DNA of 37,299 nt from an uncultured Faecalibacterium sp. (GTDB taxonomy: Bacteria; Bacillota; Clostridia; Oscillospirales; Ruminococcaceae), in assembly GCA_934540955.1 (NCBI GenBank), contig CAKTCY010000014.1, forward strand, positions 1 through 37,299. Reading direction: 5' to 3'. Shown one piece after another: positions 30,719 to 37,299 of this stretch (the stretch's first letter is position 1; each line of letters begins with the position of its first letter). Position numbers and translations under genes: made by a program. The notes beneath the pieces are model-generated. The model was not told where the DNA came from. It was given only the letters and a program-made list of their open reading frames with translations, and ran no database searches.

Positions 30719-31456
30719 TTGGAAAGCTCTGTAAAACTATTTGATGTTTCCTTTATGATAAGCTCGTTCCCGCGTATTCTGGCGGCACTGCCGGTCACGC
30801 TGGAGCTGACGGTGGTTTCGGCGGTCTTTGGCCTGCTGCTGGGCTTCGGCCTTGCCCTCGTCAAGATCAATAAGCCCCGCATCCTCACGCCCATCTGCAC
30901 CTTCTTTGTCTCCTTCATGCGCGGCACCCCGCAGCTGGTGCAGCTGTTTCTGGCCTACTACGGCCTGCCGCTGGTGGTCAAAAGCCTGAACGCCTCGCTG
31001 GGCACGAGCCTGAACATCAACAGCATCCCCGCCATCGTCTACGCATTCGTGGCGTTTTCCCTGAACGAATCCGCCTATTTCTCCGAGAATATCCGCGCCG
31101 CTATCCTTTCGGTGGACCGCAAGGAGATCGAGGCTGCCAAGTCCATCGGCATGACCGGTGCACAGACCATGCTGCGCATCGTGCTGCCCGAGGCCATGGT
31201 GGTGGCCATCCCCAATCTGGGCAACAGCATCATCAGCCTGCTCAAGGGCACCAGCCTTGCCTATACCGTGACCATCATGGACGTGATGGGCGCCGCCAAG
31301 GCGGTGGCCGGGCGTAATATGCGCTATTTTGAGGTGTACATCGCCGTTTCTCTGGTCTACTGGGCGTGCAGCCTGATTTTGGAGCGGCTGGCGCACATCA
31401 TTGAAAAGAAAACCAACATTCTGGAAAAGAAGGTGCCTGATCATGCTGAGAGTTGA
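30719..31456 (+). CDS. Amino-acid ABC transporter permease (possibly cystine)
   Basis: 245 aa starting at TTG (30719), eight bases after AAGGGAGG; no ATG is well placed. It is a polytopic membrane protein with the HisM/GlnP-type pattern: an early LPVTLELTVVSAVFGLLLGF segment, the FMRGTPQLVQLFLAYYGLP motif typical of these permeases, and the cytoplasmic coupling loop with SIGMTGAQTMLRIVLPEA that docks on the ATPase. Four to five membrane helices are expected. A single permease gene suggests a homodimer. The ATPase gene begins 14 bp before its stop. It translocates the substrate presented by the lipoprotein encoded upstream. Confidence 0.9.
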   Translation: MESSVKLFDVSFMISSFPRILAALPVTLELTVVSAVFGLLLGFGLALVKINKPRILTPICTFFVSFMRGTPQLVQLFLAYYGLPLVVKSLNASLGTSLNINSIPAIVYAFVAFSLNESAYFSENIRAAILSVDRKEIEAAKSIGMTGAQTMLRIVLPEAMVVAIPNLGNSIISLLKGTSLAYTVTIMDVMGAAKAVAGRNMRYFEVYIAVSLVYWACSLILERLAHIIEKKTNILEKKVPDHAES

Positions 31457-32195
31457 ATCCTGGAACAAAAGCTTTGGTTCCAACCATGTGCTGCGGGACA
31501 TTTCCGTCACCGTGGGCACTGGCGAGACCGTGACCATCATCGGTGCCAGCGGCTCGGGCAAATCTACCTTCCTGCGCACGCTGAACTACCTTGAAACACC
31601 GGATACCGGTGTGCTGTACATCGGCCCGGACCGGGAGCACCTGAGCATCTATGACGGCGGCCTGCTGGACGCCAAAAGGACGGTGGAGCTGCGCCGCCAC
31701 ACCGCGATGGTGTTCCAGTCCTTCAACCTGTTCCGCAACAAGACGGCGCTGGGCAACGTGACCGAGGCGCTGACCGTGGTGCGCAAGATGAAGAAGGAGG
31801 ACGCCGAGGCAATCGCCAAGCGCTGCCTGCAGCAGGTGGGCATGGGTGACCGCATGAACTACTACCCCCATATGCTTTCCGGCGGCCAGCAGCAGCGTGT
31901 TTCCATCGCCCGCGCACTGGCGCTTTCGCCCGAGGTGATCCTCTTCGACGAGCCTACCAGCGCTCTGGACCCGGAAATGGTCAACGAGGTGCTGAATGTG
32001 ATCCGCGGCATCAGCCACAAGGACTCCACCCTCATCATCGTGACCCACGAGATGAAGTTTGCCCGCGAGGTGTCCGACCGGGTGATGTTCTTTGCCGACG
32101 GTCAGATCTGCGAAGCCGCCCCGCCGGAGCAGCTGTTCGAGCATCCGCAGCACGAAAAGACGCAGCAATTCCTACGCAGTGTTATGAACCATTGA
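31443..32195 (+). CDS. Amino-acid ABC transporter ATP-binding protein
   Basis: 250 aa; the ATG at 31443 overlaps the permease gene. All ABC motifs are present in order: Walker A GASGSGKST, Q-loop in VFQSFNLF, signature LSGGQQQR, Walker [15 protein letters not shown], and the switch His in IIVTHEMKFA. This set, with the ALDPEMV ending, is that of the polar amino-acid uptake subfamily (GlnQ/TcyC-like). It powers the permease from the cytoplasmic side. The overlap keeps subunit levels matched. The operon continues 27 bp later with the C-S lyase gene. Confidence 0.93.
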   Translation: MLRVESWNKSFGSNHVLRDISVTVGTGETVTIIGASGSGKSTFLRTLNYLETPDTGVLYIGPDREHLSIYDGGLLDAKRTVELRRHTAMVFQSFNLFRNKTALGNVTEALTVVRKMKKEDAEAIAKRCLQQVGMGDRMNYYPHMLSGGQQQRVSIARALALSPEVILFDEPTSALDPEMVNEVLNVIRGISHKDSTLIIVTHEMKFAREVSDRVMFFADGQICEAAPPEQLFEHPQHEKTQQFLRSVMNH

Positions 32196-32222
32196 AATAT
32201 AACGATCGGGAGATGAATTTTC

Positions 32223-33368
32223 ATGTTTGATTTTGAGACCTGTCCGCCCCGCAAGGGGACCGGCTGCGGGAAGTGGGATAATCAGGGCGGCGACTACATC
32301 CCCATGTGGGTGGCCGATATGGATCTGCCCGCCCCGCAGAAGGTGGTGGATGCGCTGGTGCGCCGTGCGGAGCATCCGGTGTACGGCTACCCCATCATGA
32401 CCGATGCCTTTTACGATTGCGTGATCAGCTACTATAAGCGCCTGTATGATTTTGATCTGCCCCGGGAGTGGATCGTGTGGGTGCCCGCCGTGATGCCCGG
32501 CGCCAACATGGCCTGCCGGATGCTGGGCGGCACCATTATGAACAACACCCCCATGTACCCCCACATCCGCAAGCTGGCTGCGGAGACCCGGCTGCCCCGG
32601 CTGGAGGTGCCGCTGCGGCAGGATGCCGCCGGCCGCTACGAGATGGATCTGGACGCAATGGAAGCCGCCATTGCCGCCGCCCCCGGCGTGACCACCTTTA
32701 TCCTGTGCAGCCCCCACAACCCGGTGGGCAGGGTGTTCAGCAAGGAGGAGCTGAACCAGCTCTCCGCATTTTGCAGCCGCCACGGGCTGACCGTCATCTC
32801 GGACGAGATCCACAGCGAGCTGATCTTTGACGAGAACGTGCACACCCCGTATTTTCTGGCCGACGACTGGGCGCGGGAGCACTCCATCACCCTGACCAGC
32901 GGCGCAAAGACCTACAACATCCCGGCGCTGCCCATGGCCTTTGCCATCATCCCCAACAAGGCGCTGCGCGAACAGTATGAGGCCTACATTGCCGGTCTTT
33001 CCGCCGTGCCCAACGTGGAGGCGATGGAGGCGTTTCTGGTCTCCTACAACGAGTGCGCGGACTGGAAGCAGGCACTGCTGCGCCATCTGGAGGGCAACCG
33101 CGATTACATGGAGCAGCGCATCGCAGCCATGCCGGGGGTAACAGTGACCCACAACGAGGCCACCTTCCTTGCATGGATCGACTGCCGTGCGACCGGCATC
33201 GACGACCCGTGGCGCTTTTTCCGGGAAAAGGCCGGGGTCAACTTTAATAACGGCGTGGACTTTGGCTGCCCGGGCTTCGTCCGGCTGAACTTCGGCTGCA
33301 CCCGCGCACAGCTCACACAGGCGCTGGATCAGATGGAAAAGGCCCTGCGTGAGAGACTGGGCGGCTGA
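32223..33368 (+). CDS. MalY/PatB-type PLP-dependent C-S lyase / aminotransferase
   Basis: 381 aa; GGGAG precedes the ATG at 32223. This is fold-type I PLP enzyme of the MalY/PatB group: an early IPMWVADMDLPAPQKVVDAL, VYGYPIMTDAFYD, the PLP-contacting SPHNPVGRVF, DEIHSELIF (Asp near the cofactor nitrogen), and the lysine in LTSGAKTYNIPALP that forms the Schiff base. The group splits cystathionine or cystine-type sulfur amino acids into a thiol, pyruvate and ammonia, though some members act as aminotransferases. Its place at the end of an amino-acid uptake operon suggests it metabolises the imported compound, probably cystine or a cysteine conjugate. No terminator with a T-run is seen right after it. 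Confidence 0.88.
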   Translation: MFDFETCPPRKGTGCGKWDNQGGDYIPMWVADMDLPAPQKVVDALVRRAEHPVYGYPIMTDAFYDCVISYYKRLYDFDLPREWIVWVPAVMPGANMACRMLGGTIMNNTPMYPHIRKLAAETRLPRLEVPLRQDAAGRYEMDLDAMEAAIAAAPGVTTFILCSPHNPVGRVFSKEELNQLSAFCSRHGLTVISDEIHSELIFDENVHTPYFLADDWAREHSITLTSGAKTYNIPALPMAFAIIPNKALREQYEAYIAGLSAVPNVEAMEAFLVSYNECADWKQALLRHLEGNRDYMEQRIAAMPGVTVTHNEATFLAWIDCRATGIDDPWRFFREKAGVNFNNGVDFGCPGFVRLNFGCTRAQLTQALDQMEKALRERLGG

Positions 33369-33467
33369 GATGGAATACGGCGCTATCCTCCGTCTGGGTC
33401 TGCCGCTGGCGGTCTGAGGCGCGGGGAACGGCCTGCTTTGCACCTTCGACAAAAATAAGGCGCAATA

Positions 33468-33484
33468 TTGTAGCAACTTTACAA
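33468..33484. promoter_or_regulatory. Operator-like inverted repeat upstream of the second transporter
   Basis: TTGTA (33468-33472) and TACAA (33480-33484) form a spaced palindrome about 45 bp upstream of the -35 box at 33527. It may be a regulator site; nothing else identifies it. Confidence 0.3.
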
Positions 33485-33526
33485 AATGAGATTTCTCCGG
33501 AAGGAAAAGTTGTTGCACTTTTCAGA

Positions 33527-33555
33527 TTGAAAGAAACCGAAAAAAACGCTATACT
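33527..33555 (+). promoter_or_regulatory. Promoter of the second amino-acid ABC transporter operon
   Basis: TTGAAA (33527-33532) and TATACT (33550-33555) are separated by 17 bp. The predicted start is near 33562, about 107 nt before the first gene. Confidence 0.78.
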
Positions 33556-33571
33556 TTAGCTATCAAAAGCA

Positions 33572-33608
33572 AGGGCGCTTGGTGAATACTCACCAAGCGC
33601 CCTTTTTT
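33572..33608 (+). terminator. Leader terminator of the second transporter operon (attenuator candidate)
   Basis: AGGGCGCTTGGTGA (33572-33585) pairs perfectly with TCACCAAGCGCCCT (33590-33603) around ATAC, followed by six T. It begins about ten bases after the predicted transcription start, so transcripts would be about 47 nt unless antitermination occurs. No leader peptide or known riboswitch is visible. Confidence 0.8.
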
Positions 33609-33668
33609 GTACCCTGCGGGGCAAGGCGGCCCCGGGGGCAGGCTGTAAGAGGAAAAGGGGAATGCGTA

Positions 33669-34394
33669 GTGATCAAGCTGGAACACGTGGACAAATACTT
33701 CGGAGACCTGCACGTTCTGAAAGACATCAACCTTGAGGTCGCCGAGGGCGAAAAGCTGGTGATCATCGGGCCGTCCGGTTCAGGCAAGTCCACCACGGTG
33801 CGCTGCATGAATTTTCTGGAAGAACCCACCAGCGGTCATGTCTACATAGACGGGCAGGAGTTGACAGCCAAAAACAAGACCAAGCTTGTGCGCGAGACCA
33901 CCAGCATGGTGTTCCAGCAGTTCAACCTGTACCCGCACATGACGGTGCTGAAAAACCTGACCCTCGCACCCATGAAGCTGCACCACAAGACCAAGCAGGA
34001 GGCCGAGGAGCTGGCGTACCACTATCTTGAAGTGGTCGGCCTGCGGGACAAGGCAAATGTCTACCCGGCGCAGCTTTCCGGCGGTCAGCAGCAGCGCATC
34101 GCCATTGCCCGTGCGCTGTGCGCCCAGACCAAGATCATCCTGTTCGACGAGCCCACCAGTGCGCTGGACCCGGAGACCATTCAGGAGGTGCTGGACGTCA
34201 TGGTGCGGCTGGCGCACGAAAAGAACATCACCATGGTGGTGGTCACCCACGAGATGGGCTTTGCCCGGCAGGTTGCCGACCGCGTGGTGTTTATGGCAGA
34301 CGGCCAGATCTTGGAGGAGGGCACACCGGAGCACTTCTTCACCAATCCCAAAAACGAGCGCGTGCGCCAGTTCCTGGGCAAGATCATCCGGTAA
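33669..34394 (+). CDS. Polar amino-acid ABC transporter ATP-binding protein (GluA/GlnQ-like)
   Basis: 241 aa from GTG at 33669, eight bases after AAAAGGGG; upstream in-frame codons lie in the leader. Motifs: Walker [11 protein letters not shown]-loop [12 protein letters not shown], signature LSGGQQQR, Walker [15 protein letters not shown], switch VVTHEMGFA. Along with the order ATPase, binding protein, permease, permease, it resembles the glutamate or glutamine uptake systems gluABCD and glnQHMP. It hydrolyses ATP to drive uptake through the two permeases encoded at 35538 and 36276. A paired stem at 34451-34490 separates it from the binding-protein gene. Confidence 0.92.
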   Translation: MIKLEHVDKYFGDLHVLKDINLEVAEGEKLVIIGPSGSGKSTTVRCMNFLEEPTSGHVYIDGQELTAKNKTKLVRETTSMVFQQFNLYPHMTVLKNLTLAPMKLHHKTKQEAEELAYHYLEVVGLRDKANVYPAQLSGGQQQRIAIARALCAQTKIILFDEPTSALDPETIQEVLDVMVRLAHEKNITMVVVTHEMGFARQVADRVVFMADGQILEEGTPEHFFTNPKNERVRQFLGKIIR

Positions 34395-34450
34395 TCGATT
34401 TTGGTCACTGCGGAGCTGCCGCAGCACAAGCGGCACCCGTTGTGGATAGA

Positions 34451-34490
34451 GCAGCCCATGGGGGACGGAGGGGAAAGCCGTCCGGGCTGC
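34451..34490 (+). other. Intercistronic hairpin
   Basis: GCAGCCC (34451-34457) pairs with GGGCTGC (34484-34490), with an inner GACGG/CCGTC helix (34464-34482). There is no T-run, so it is more likely an mRNA-stability or processing element than a terminator. It sits just before the binding-protein gene, whose product is needed in excess. Confidence 0.5.
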
Positions 34491-34515
34491 GGACTTTATA
34501 GAGGAGTGTATGATT

Positions 34516-35403
34516 ATGAAAAAGATTTCTCGTCGTAGCTTTGTCAAGGCCGCCGGTACGGCCATTGCGCTCACCGCTCTTACCGCCTGCGGCGGCTCTG
34601 CCAGCAGCTCCGTGGCTGCCTCCACCGCATCCTCTGCCTCCTCCGAGGCTGTCTCTGCGGATGTGCAGGCCATCATCGACCGCGGTGTGCTGAAGGTAGG
34701 CGTCAAGAACGCCGTCAAGGGCTTCAGCTTTCAGGATACCCTCACCGGCGAGTATACCGGTCTGGAGGACAGTCTGGCAGAGATGATCGCCGAGCATCTG
34801 GGCGTGGACGTGGAGTTCACCACCGTCACCGCCGCTACCCGCGGCGAGCTGCTGGATTCCGGTGATATCGACTGCGTGCTGGCCACCTTTACCATCACCG
34901 AGGAGCGCCGCAAGAGCTGGGACTTCTCCACCCCCTACTACACCGACTACGTCAGCGTTCTGGTGGAGGATTCCTCCGGCATCAAGGCACTGGCCGACCT
35001 GAAGGATAAGGTGGTGGGCGTTTCCTCCGGCTCCACCTCCGCCCGTGCTCTGGTGCAGGAGATGATCGACGAGGGCGTGATCACCGGCGAGGGCTTCAGT
35101 GCCGACACCTTCAACGCCGACACCTGGAAGGACGGCATTTCCTTCCGTCAGTACGACGATTATCCCGCCATCAGCACCGCGCTGAGCGCAGGCGAGGTGA
35201 ACGGCTTCTGCGTGGATAAGTCCATTCTGGCCATCTACAAGACCGAGGGTCGCAGCTACATCGATGCCGAGTTCAGCCCGCAGGAGTACGGCGTGGCCAC
35301 CAAGAAGGACAGCGGCTTCTCCGCTTTGTGCGATGAGCTGGTCAGCGGCTGGCTGTCCGATGGCACCATTGACGGCCTGATCAAGGAGAACGGTCTGGCA
35401 TAA
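34516..35403 (+). CDS. Amino-acid ABC transporter substrate-binding lipoprotein with twin-arginine signal
   Basis: 295 aa; of two close ATGs (34510, 34516) the second is nine bases after GAGGAG and is preferred. The signal region reads SRRSFVKAAG, a twin-arginine-like motif, then a hydrophobic stretch and the lipobox LTAC, so the mature protein would be a lipoprotein, possibly exported folded by Tat. A Ser/Ala-rich tether leads to a family 3 binding domain with GVLKVGVKNAVKGFSF, CVLATFTITEERRKSWDF and LKDKVVGVSSGSTS. The ATPase and permease context suggests glutamate, glutamine or a related polar amino acid. The ligand cannot be read from sequence by eye. Confidence 0.88.
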   Translation: MKKISRRSFVKAAGTAIALTALTACGGSASSSVAASTASSASSEAVSADVQAIIDRGVLKVGVKNAVKGFSFQDTLTGEYTGLEDSLAEMIAEHLGVDVEFTTVTAATRGELLDSGDIDCVLATFTITEERRKSWDFSTPYYTDYVSVLVEDSSGIKALADLKDKVVGVSSGSTSARALVQEMIDEGVITGEGFSADTFNADTWKDGISFRQYDDYPAISTALSAGEVNGFCVDKSILAIYKTEGRSYIDAEFSPQEYGVATKKDSGFSALCDELVSGWLSDGTIDGLIKENGLA

Positions 35404-35472
35404 CACCAGCGCCGTTACGGTTTATCGCAATTTTCAAAAATAGCGCCTATCAAAACGGCATATTTGCGATAT

Positions 35473-35514
35473 GCAGTTTGCGGATGTTGCTAGGGCATTA
35501 AAAACGCAAACTGC
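35473..35514 (+). other. Hairpin between binding-protein and permease genes
   Basis: GCAGTTTGCG (35473-35482) pairs perfectly with CGCAAACTGC (35505-35514) around a 22-nt loop. Without a T-run after it, it is a candidate for partial termination or for protecting the 3' end of the upstream message, which would favour binding protein over permeases. Confidence 0.5.
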
Positions 35515-35537
35515 AATAGGAGAGAGGAGTGTTCGTT

Positions 35538-36275
35538 ATGTCCGGTCTGTTTTCAATGGACGCATGGGCAACGGTGTGGAACCACCGGGAAAGCTTTCTG
35601 CTGGGGCTGGGCAATACCCTGATGACGGCGTTTTTTGCGCTGGCACTGGCCTTTGTGCTGGGCGTTGTACTGGGCCTGATGGCGACCAGCGGCAAAAAGC
35701 CGCTGCAATTCATCGCCCGGGTGTATGTGGAGTTCATCCAGAATACGCCGCTGCTTTTGCAGCTGTGCTTTTTGTACTACGCGCTGGCCTTTGCAGGGCT
35801 GAGCATGGGTGTCATCCGCACCGGCATCATTGCACTGGGCGTTTACACCGGTGCCTACATGGGCGAGGTCGTCCGTGCCGCCATTGAATCCGTGCCGAAA
35901 GGGCAGTTCGAGGCCGCACAGGCGCAGGGCTTTGGCTACTTGCAGCGGATGGCGTATATCATCCTGCCGCAGAGCATCCCCGTTATGCTGCCGCCCATGG
36001 TCAATCAGGTGGTCAACCTGTTCAAGAACACCTCCTGCCTGTACATCGTAGGCGGTGCAGACCTCATCAGCGTGACCTACAGCTTTGTCACCGGTGCCTC
36101 CACCGGCGGTGCTTATGCACCGGCCTATATCGTCTGCGGTGCCATCTTCTTTGTGGTCTGCTTCCCGCTGTCCACGCTGGCTACCCGCTGGGAGGCCTCC
36201 CTCAAGGAGCGCAAGGGCAAGGCGGACCCCGCCCTGCGCACCGCAAAGGCTGCGGCCTTAAAGGAGGCGGCATAA
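35538..36275 (+). CDS. Polar amino-acid ABC transporter permease 1
   Basis: 245 aa from the ATG at 35538, eight bases after GAGAGGAG. It is a polytopic membrane protein of the GlnP/GluC type: LLGLGNTLMTAFFALALAFV as first helix, the VEFIQNTPLLLQLCFLYYAL motif, and the coupling helix region with FEAAQAQGFGYLQRMAYIIL that contacts the ATPase, followed by PMVNQVVNLFKNTSCLYIVG. The next permease gene starts immediately after its stop, so the two probably form a heterodimeric channel for the substrate of the binding protein at 34516. Confidence 0.9.
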   Translation: MSGLFSMDAWATVWNHRESFLLGLGNTLMTAFFALALAFVLGVVLGLMATSGKKPLQFIARVYVEFIQNTPLLLQLCFLYYALAFAGLSMGVIRTGIIALGVYTGAYMGEVVRAAIESVPKGQFEAAQAQGFGYLQRMAYIILPQSIPVMLPPMVNQVVNLFKNTSCLYIVGGADLISVTYSFVTGASTGGAYAPAYIVCGAIFFVVCFPLSTLATRWEASLKERKGKADPALRTAKAAALKEAA

Positions 36276-37049
36276 ATGAGCACTCTTGCTTCCAGCTTTT
36301 CCATCCTTACGCAGCCGGGCGTATTCCTGTACCTGCTGCGGGGTGTAGCCTTTACCTGCATCATCTCGGTGCTGGGCGTCATTCTGGGCCTGATTCTAGG
36401 CTCGCTGCTGGCGCTGGCGCGCACCTACTGTAAAAAGGGCCCGGCGCGCATCCTTGGCTGGCTGTCCGCCGCCTACATCGAGCTGTTCCGCAACACGCCC
36501 TATCTTTTGTGGATCTTCGTTTGCGTGGTGTTCTGCCCCTGTCCGGCCTTTTTTGCCCACAAAATGTTCGGCCTGACCAGTGTGGAGATGAAGCTGCTGT
36601 TCAAGGCAGCGCTGGCACTGATTTTGTTCAACTCCTCGGTCATTGCCGAGATCGTCCGCGGCGGCCTGAACGGCGTCGCCAAGGGACAGTTTGAGGCAGG
36701 CTATGCGCAGGGCTTCAACACCGCCGAGGTGCTGCTGTACATCATTCTGCCGCAGGCCTACCGCAACATCATTCCTACCCTGCTCAGTCAGGTGATCACC
36801 ACCATCAAGGATTCCTCCTACCTTGCCAACGTGGCCACCATTGAGCTGATGGCACGCATCCGGCAGCTGCTGAGCGCCGCCGGTACCTACAACGGCCTTG
36901 GCACGGTGAATGTTTCGGATGTCATGGTGCTGTTCGGCACCGCCTGCGTCATCTATTTTGTCATCAACTTCACCCTCAGCTGCATCGTCCGCTCCATGCA
37001 GGCGCGGCAGAAGAAGGCCGTGGTCTTTGCCCCGGCAAAGGCCGCATAA
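36276..37049 (+). CDS. Polar amino-acid ABC transporter permease 2
   Basis: 257 aa; the ATG directly abuts the stop of permease 1, with AAAGGAGG in the end of that gene. The family pattern is clear: LLRGVAFTCIISVLGVILGL first helix, the YIELFRNTPYLLWIFVCVVF motif, and the coupling region FEAGYAQGFNTAEVLLYIIL with the following VITTIKDSSYLANV. It is paralogous to permease 1 rather than identical, as in gluC/gluD pairs, and completes the second transporter. The operon then ends at a terminator at 37113-37150. Confidence 0.9.
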   Translation: MSTLASSFSILTQPGVFLYLLRGVAFTCIISVLGVILGLILGSLLALARTYCKKGPARILGWLSAAYIELFRNTPYLLWIFVCVVFCPCPAFFAHKMFGLTSVEMKLLFKAALALILFNSSVIAEIVRGGLNGVAKGQFEAGYAQGFNTAEVLLYIILPQAYRNIIPTLLSQVITTIKDSSYLANVATIELMARIRQLLSAAGTYNGLGTVNVSDVMVLFGTACVIYFVINFTLSCIVRSMQARQKKAVVFAPAKAA

Positions 37050-37112
37050 AGCTGCTATCTACCAACCATTCTTCTTTTCACCTCTTTTTTGTTTTCCACC
37101 CACAGAGAAATA

Positions 37113-37150
37113 CCCCCGGCAGCATTACAGCGGCCGGGGGCGTTTCTTTA
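37113..37150 (+). terminator. Terminator of the second transporter operon
   Basis: CCCCCGGC (37113-37120) pairs with GCCGGGGG (37133-37140), followed by CGTTTCTTTA. It lies between convergent genes and may work in both directions. Confidence 0.7.
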
Positions 37151-37179
37151 CAGTCTGCACAAAAAGCGCACCCCACGCT

Positions 37180-37299
37180 TTACGGCTGGGTGAGCACCTC
37201 CGGCTCGCCGGGCTTATAGATATGGGTCTTGGTCAGGCGGCGCATGGTGTCCTCGTGGTTGCGGCTGGCGTAGGCGGTGTACAGGATATCCATCACGTT
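37180..37299 (-). CDS. C-terminal fragment of a minus-strand gene (partial)
   Basis: Read on the minus strand, an open frame enters from the window end and stops at TAA (complement of 37180-37182), giving the last 39 residues of a protein: it includes VMDILYTAYASRNHEDTMRR and ends EPEVLTQP. The short helix is compatible with the C-terminus of an oxidoreductase-type enzyme, but the fragment is too small to assign. GC-rich codon use with strong third-position bias supports real coding. Confidence 0.5.
   Translation of the reverse strand, partial: NVMDILYTAYASRNHEDTMRRLTKTHIYKPGEPEVLTQP

Noticed and set aside
1..37299. CRISPR arrays, insertion sequences, replication origins
   Set aside because: No regularly spaced repeats with unique spacers, no transposase, and no DnaA-box cluster were seen. 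The only long direct repeat is the 869-bp ATPase segment, which is coding.

Overview
The window looks like chromosomal DNA of a GC-rich gut clostridium, most likely Faecalibacterium or a close relative (Oscillospiraceae). This is inferred from Gram-positive style AGGAGG ribosome sites, clostridial protein families, Ala/Arg/Gln-rich high-GC coding, and two polar amino-acid ABC transporters with lipoprotein binding subunits. No rRNA or intact tRNA is present to confirm the genus.

Region 1 (1-2993) is the end of an integrated mobile element: a cut-off gene of unknown function, an element-type sigma factor, AT-richer small genes (a DUF3592 membrane protein, a 58-aa membrane protein, an unknown 107-aa protein) and a DUF6061-type protein. 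It ends at the 3' half of a tRNA-Lys(CUU) gene (2949-2993), which reads as an attachment-site remnant. Three TGCACGG repeats with exact 11-bp spacing lie about 150-170 bp inside that edge. Region 2 (3034-4470) holds an ADP-ribosylglycohydrolase family gene on the minus strand, a structured element (4111-4230) ending in a terminator, and a good promoter (TTGCTA-17-TATACT) with a palindrome over its start site.

Region 3 (4470-29352) is the remarkable part: about 19 co-directional, closely spaced or overlapping genes in one 25-kb block, closed by a 12-bp-stem terminator (29394-29430). It encodes two paralogous triple-domain FtsK/SpoIIIE-type ATPases (EssC/EccC-like, but without membrane segments), a HerA-type ATPase, a ClpB-like AAA+ protein with a degenerate first module, two Ser/Thr kinases, a zinc-ribbon/FHA protein, an NrdG-like radical SAM protein, several small, coiled-coil or membrane proteins, a 729-aa protein with coiled coil, Gly/Pro linker and C-terminal DNA/RNA non-specific endonuclease domain, and two wall-facing membrane proteins (SH3-like; L,D-transpeptidase). 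Part of it is duplicated: ATPase, a short FLCELAE-type protein and kinase occur twice. The two ATPase genes share an 869-bp stretch identical at the DNA level, encoding the one intact motor domain. My reading, an inference, is an undescribed type VII-like export or effector system with a phospho-relay (kinases to FHA), duplicated motors and a nuclease cargo. Canonical T7SS parts (WXG100, EsaA, EssA, EssB) are not recognisable, so an intracellular DNA-processing or defence role remains possible.

Region 4 (29430-37299) is ordinary metabolism. A polar amino-acid (probably cystine) ABC transporter is followed by a MalY/PatB-type C-S lyase. A second transporter follows in the order ATPase, binding protein, permease, permease (glutamate/glutamine-like). 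Both clusters have a consensus promoter followed at once by intrinsic terminators in the leader, suggesting attenuation. The window ends in the tail of a minus-strand gene.
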